A DNA stretch of 41,092 nucleotides from Paenarthrobacter nitroguajacolicus (GTDB lineage Bacteria; Actinomycetota; Actinomycetes; Actinomycetales; Micrococcaceae), in assembly GCF_007786235.1 (NCBI RefSeq), contig NZ_VNFK01000028.1, positions 1-41,092 of the forward strand, written 5' to 3'. This document shows, piece by piece, positions 38,319 to 41,092 of the stretch; within the stretch, counting starts at the first letter, position 1, and every line of letters begins with the position of its first letter. The notes under the pieces are model-generated. The model was not told where the DNA came from, ran no database searches, and saw nothing but the letters and a program-made list of their open reading frames with translations. The position numbers were made by a program, and so were the translations under genes.

Positions 38319-39176
38319 TCAGCCCAGCTGAATGGCGGCGATACCGGCCACAGCGGTCACGGTGAGTGCCAGCCGCACGCGACTGAACCGCTCGTTGAAG
38401 AAAAGCGCTCCGATGAGCCCTGCCAGCAGCACGCTCGTTTCCCGGAGAGCCGATACCAAGGCCAGAGGCGCCAGGCTCTGGGCCCAGACCACAATCCCGT
38501 AGGCCAGCATGGACACCAGTCCCCCAGCGAACCCCGGCTTCCAATACCGCGCCACGCGTTTGGCGAAGGAGCGGCGATCTGCGGCCAAGCGCCAGCAGAC
38601 CAAAGGAATCAGCAAACCCTGGAGCAGGAACAGCCACGAGATATACGCCATGGGGTCCCCTGACACGCGTACCCCTGTACCGTCCACCAGGGTGTAGGCC
38701 GCAATCGAGGCGCCGGTCAGTACTGCGAAGAGCGTGCCTTTGCGATTGGTGGGCCCCGCTCGTGCCGCGCCCTTGCCGGTGAGGGCCAGGCTGAGCAATG
38801 AACCCGCGACGACGGCCACTCCAGTCAACTGCCAAGGGCTCAGCTTCTCTGCCAGGAACGTCGTGGCCACTGCCGTGACGAGGAGAACGGCCAGCCCCCG
38901 GGCCAGAGGGTAGACCTGCGAGAAGTCGCCATGTTTGTACGACGTGGTGAGCAGGATGAGGTAGCAGGTCTGGAGTGCCGCCGAGGCAAGGACGAACGGC
39001 CACGATTGCTGCAGGGGAAGGCCGAAAACCGCTGCGCCCACAACGCCTGAGACAAGATAAGCGATGGCAATCATGGTGGAGGAGGCAAGCCGGTCCGGGA
39101 TGGACTTGGCCAAGGCATTCCAGGCGCTGTGCAGGACAGCCGCCAACAGAACGGCGGCCGTGACAGTGAACGTCAA
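38319..39176 (-). CDS. EamA/DMT-family permease (phosphonate-associated type suspected)
   Basis: The 285-aa membrane protein has about ten hydrophobic helices in two EamA repeats (for example FVLASAALQTCYLILLTTSYKHGDFSQVYPLARGLAVLLV in repeat 1; LVSMLAYGIVVWAQSLAPLALVSALRETSVLLAGLIGALFF in repeat 2). Members of this family next to phosphonate genes are known as phn_DUF6 (TIGR03340). The start is TTG 39176, overlapping the upstream stop as TTGA, implying coupling. Longer readings lie inside the upstream gene. Direction and substrate of transport are unknown. Confidence 0.82.
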   Translation of the reverse strand: MTFTVTAAVLLAAVLHSAWNALAKSIPDRLASSTMIAIAYLVSGVVGAAVFGLPLQQSWPFVLASAALQTCYLILLTTSYKHGDFSQVYPLARGLAVLLVTAVATTFLAEKLSPWQLTGVAVVAGSLLSLALTGKGAARAGPTNRKGTLFAVLTGASIAAYTLVDGTGVRVSGDPMAYISWLFLLQGLLIPLVCWRLAADRRSFAKRVARYWKPGFAGGLVSMLAYGIVVWAQSLAPLALVSALRETSVLLAGLIGALFFNERFSRVRLALTVTAVAGIAAIQLG

Positions 39177-40075
39177 CGCCGCCCCGCCGCTTGCCGCCTG
39201 CCCAAGGGCGTGTCCAGCCGAGGGTCTTGCCGGGCTTTCTGCCGACCGCCGAACGGGACTCCCTCGGAATCCGCTGTGTTGACGCCAAAGGTCGCGAGTA
39301 CTTGGGCGAAGATATCTGCGTGGTCCACCGCTGATACCCTGCGGGGCAGGCTTGCACCGCCGGCTGCGATCCACGCCGTACGCTCAGCGTCGCTCTCGCC
39401 GCCATGGCCGCCCGCGTCCAGGTGGCCATGGTCCGTTACCACCACTACGGTCCAGTCTTCTTCAGCCCGGTCCGGCCTTGCCTGAATGGCGTCCAACAGG
39501 GTGCCCAGGCGTGCGTCACAGCGCTGGATCGCGGCCACGTAGCCGGAGCCGGTTCCGTGGTTATGTGCTTCAACATCCGCCTCACCGAAGTACACAAAAG
39601 AAGCAGCGAGATCCTCGTTCTCCAAACGGTTGGCCGCGTAGTCAGCCACAGCGTCGTCGGCACAAACCCAACTGGCGGCGTCGTTCGTTTCTTCAGGGTC
39701 CGGCGTTGGCACCCAACCGCGGGAGGAGAAGATGGGGCCGCAATGTGTGGGGGTTGCCAGCGGATACCAGCTGGCCGCGATCATGGTCTGCAGCTCCGGG
39801 TGGGCCGAGCGAAGAACCTCCGTGAAATCCGGCAATGCGTCCAGCTCTGCTGGGTGATGGCTGTTGCCCGTCACCATGTGGCGGTCGGCATAAACGCCGG
39901 TGGCAACAGTGGCCCACACCGGACCAGAGATGGTGGCATTCCTTTGGTGGACACGGACTGGCAAAAGGAAGCCAGTCGCGGCGACTCTGTCCATGGCGCG
40001 AGTGGGAGTGGACAGCAGCGAGTCATAACGGACGCCGTCGATGCCAACAATCAGGATGTGGGGTGATTTCTTCAC
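39173..40075 (-). CDS. Alkaline-phosphatase-superfamily phosphohydrolase (nucleotide pyrophosphatase/phosphonoacetate hydrolase-like)
   Basis: The 300-aa metallohydrolase has metal-site GIDGVRYDS at the N-terminus (Asp13) and a nucleophile segment NATISGPVWATVATG (about residues 46-60), where Ser50 lies where Thr is usual. Further metal motifs are EADVEAHNHG near 170, TDHGHLDAGGHGG near 220, and a final His-Asp region (AVDHADIF). Two Zn ions are expected. It is shorter than classical phosphonoacetate hydrolase (about 400 aa). Start GTG 40075 is chosen because TACGGT ends 7 nt upstream; TTG 40105 would add ten residues. It is translationally coupled to the EamA permease and divergent from lysR. 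Confidence 0.83.
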   Translation of the reverse strand: MKKSPHILIVGIDGVRYDSLLSTPTRAMDRVAATGFLLPVRVHQRNATISGPVWATVATGVYADRHMVTGNSHHPAELDALPDFTEVLRSAHPELQTMIAASWYPLATPTHCGPIFSSRGWVPTPDPEETNDAASWVCADDAVADYAANRLENEDLAASFVYFGEADVEAHNHGTGSGYVAAIQRCDARLGTLLDAIQARPDRAEEDWTVVVVTDHGHLDAGGHGGESDAERTAWIAAGGASLPRRVSAVDHADIFAQVLATFGVNTADSEGVPFGGRQKARQDPRLDTPLGRRQAAGRR

Positions 40076-40082
40076 AACGTTG

Positions 40083-40088
40083 ACCGTA
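40083..40088 (-). promoter_or_regulatory. Leaderless-type -10 of the phosphohydrolase
   Basis: TACGGT on the minus strand ends 7 nt before GTG 40075. Confidence 0.5.
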
Positions 40089-40146
40089 CTTGGGTCGGCT
40101 GGCAACTCATAGGGACAGTCATTCGTATCTATAGAAGACTTAGGTC

Positions 40147-41007
40147 ATGCCTATGAATCTCATTCACCTGCGGGCCTTCCATCAGGTGGCCACCTATGGA
40201 AGCTATGTGTCGGCGGCTGCTGCAGCGCATGTCAGCCAACCAACCCTTTCGGAACAGGTCCGTCAGTTGGAGCGACACCACGGGATCAAGCTGCTGCAGC
40301 GCTCAGGCCGGTCCGTCGAACTCACGCCGTTGGGACGCAAGCTGTTTGCGGTGACGTCCAAGCTGTTCGCGGCCGAACTTGAAGCCGAGGCAGTCCTCGC
40401 CAAAGCACGCCACGTGATGCAGGGAGAACTACGCTTCGGCACTGACGCCCCTATCAACGCTGTGGGTGTCCTCAGCGCGTTCCGTAGGCGAAATCCAGGA
40501 GTGAGCATTCAACTGGTCAGTGGGAACTCAGCAGAGATCCGGAATCGGGTGCTGGCCGGGACAGTGGACGTGGGAATCATCGCGGACGAGACACCTCACC
40601 CCGACCTCACGGCGCGAAAGCTCGCTACACAAGACCTTGTGGCATTCGTGCGGCATGACCATGCACTTGCCCGGGCCAAGGTCATCGGCCTCAAGGAGCT
40701 GGTAACCCACCCACTGGTCATTCGTGAGATCGGTTCAGTGACGCGCAGAAGCATTGAGGAAGCCCTCACCCAGGCACAGTTGCAGCCGGCCGAGGTCCTG
40801 GAGACGGACAGCCGCGAAGCGGTCCATGCTGCCGTCATTGCCGGCCTTGGGATCGGCGTCATCGCAGAGGATGAATTCAACGACGATCCGCGGCTGGTCC
40901 TCCTCGACTTCGCCGACGCAGTCCAGCCCATCACGGAGTATCTGGTGTATCGCAAGGACAATCAGCGCAGCCATGTGGTGGAAGCTGTGGTGGACTGCGT
41001 GGGATAG
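40147..41007 (+). CDS. LysR-family transcriptional regulator
   Basis: The 286-aa regulator has the LysR HTH (MNLIHLRAFHQVATYGSYVSAAAAAHVSQPTLSEQVRQLERHHGIKLLQRSGRSVELTPLGRKL, about residues 3-67) and a periplasmic-binding-like co-inducer domain (about 90-280). Its N-terminus resembles regulators associated with aminoethylphosphonate loci (TIGR03339-like), from memory. ATG 40147 is reported; ATG 40153 is equally likely and gives the family-like MNLIHLRAF start. It is divergent from the phosphohydrolase-permease pair, which it probably controls from the 71-bp intergenic region. Confidence 0.88.
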   Translation: MPMNLIHLRAFHQVATYGSYVSAAAAAHVSQPTLSEQVRQLERHHGIKLLQRSGRSVELTPLGRKLFAVTSKLFAAELEAEAVLAKARHVMQGELRFGTDAPINAVGVLSAFRRRNPGVSIQLVSGNSAEIRNRVLAGTVDVGIIADETPHPDLTARKLATQDLVAFVRHDHALARAKVIGLKELVTHPLVIREIGSVTRRSIEEALTQAQLQPAEVLETDSREAVHAAVIAGLGIGVIAEDEFNDDPRLVLLDFADAVQPITEYLVYRKDNQRSHVVEAVVDCVG

Positions 41008-41033
41008 GTGTTTGTTGTGTGGGTGTTAAAGGT

Positions 41034-41064
41034 GAAGAGCCCCGACCTGTGGTCGGGGCTCTTC
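41034..41064. terminator. Terminator shared by lysR and the rRNA operon
   Basis: A perfect 14-bp stem (41034-41047 with 41051-41064) has a 3-nt loop. It lies 8 nt beyond the 3' end of the minus-strand 5S rRNA and 26 nt beyond the lysR stop. Confidence 0.85.
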
Positions 41065-41072
41065 GAATGGTT

Positions 41073-41092
41073 GTCCGGCGGTGTCCTACTCT
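41073..41092 (-). rRNA. rrf: 5S ribosomal RNA, 3' end (partial)
   Basis: The last 20 bases, read on the minus strand, are AGAGTAGGACACCGCCGGAC, the 3' strand of actinobacterial 5S rRNA helices. The gene continues beyond the right edge, so an rRNA operon on the minus strand probably lies just outside. The strong hairpin at 41034-41064 is the expected rrn terminator. Confidence 0.8.

Noticed and set aside
1..41092. CRISPR array, prophage, insertion sequence or integrase
   Set aside because: No regularly spaced repeats, transposase, recombinase or phage structural genes were found; the tRNA-Lys end shows no duplicated attachment site within the window.

Overview
The window looks like a chromosomal segment of a high-GC Gram-positive bacterium of the Micrococcaceae, most like Arthrobacter, Paenarthrobacter or Pseudarthrobacter. 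The support is the lysS - small membrane gene - lsr2 - clpC block, the radA...disA...mutY DNA-integrity block, an actinobacterial PHO box (repeated GTTCACC with an 11-nt period), an Rv2747-type ArgA, and many genes whose -10 hexamer (TANNNT) lies only 6-7 nt before the start codon, as expected for leaderless mRNAs. There is no transposase, integrase, phage gene or CRISPR array. The genus is inferred from protein recognition and gene order, not from a search.

Layout. 1-107: terminator and tRNA-Lys(TTT), minus strand. 336-1962: an unrecognised actinobacterial protein and a convergent lipoprotein, separated by two terminator-like structures, one of them cloverleaf-shaped. 2159-8106: phosphate uptake. 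A DUF47/PiT low-affinity pair on the plus strand faces the high-affinity pstS-pstC-pstA-pstB operon on the minus strand; a 66-bp near-perfect palindrome and the pst terminator lie between them. A PHO box sits between pstS and a divergent FUSC-type membrane protein. 9586-14855: radA, a Pr6Pr-like membrane protein, disA (preceded by a candidate structured leader RNA), a membrane-anchored protein, and mutY. 14888-19918: a lipoprotein, an unknown protein, a dctA-type dicarboxylate transporter, an AraC regulator, two VOC proteins, a DUF4235 membrane protein and a CsbD stress protein.

20008-22348: dhaK-dhaL-dhaM, a PTS-dependent dihydroxyacetone kinase. 22516-24178: a BBE-type FAD oxidoreductase followed by a coupled 66-aa ORF. 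24339-30447: ArgA, a Fic protein with its own winged helix and three copies of a 14-bp operator, an S9 peptidase, and a glycosyltransferase divergent from a TetR regulator across a clean operator. 30510-35568: clpC, lsr2, a 57-aa membrane protein and lysS. 35645-38302: three tandem paralogous alpha/beta hydrolases, each with its own apparent leaderless promoter. 38319-41007: an AP-superfamily phosphohydrolase and an EamA permease divergent from a LysR regulator, a set resembling phosphonate-associated loci. 41073-41092: the 3' end of a 5S rRNA gene on the minus strand, preceded by a terminator it shares with lysR.

How the parts fit. Phosphorus acquisition is a recurring theme (PiT, Pst, PHO box, and possibly the phosphonate-like cluster). 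DNA integrity and second-messenger functions (radA, disA, mutY) and housekeeping proteostasis and nucleoid functions (clpC, lsr2, lysS) are core. The Fic, oxidoreductase, glycosyltransferase and hydrolase genes look accessory. The most unusual items are the candidate leader RNA before disA, the Fic operator array, the triplicated hydrolases, and the two intergenic fold-back elements.
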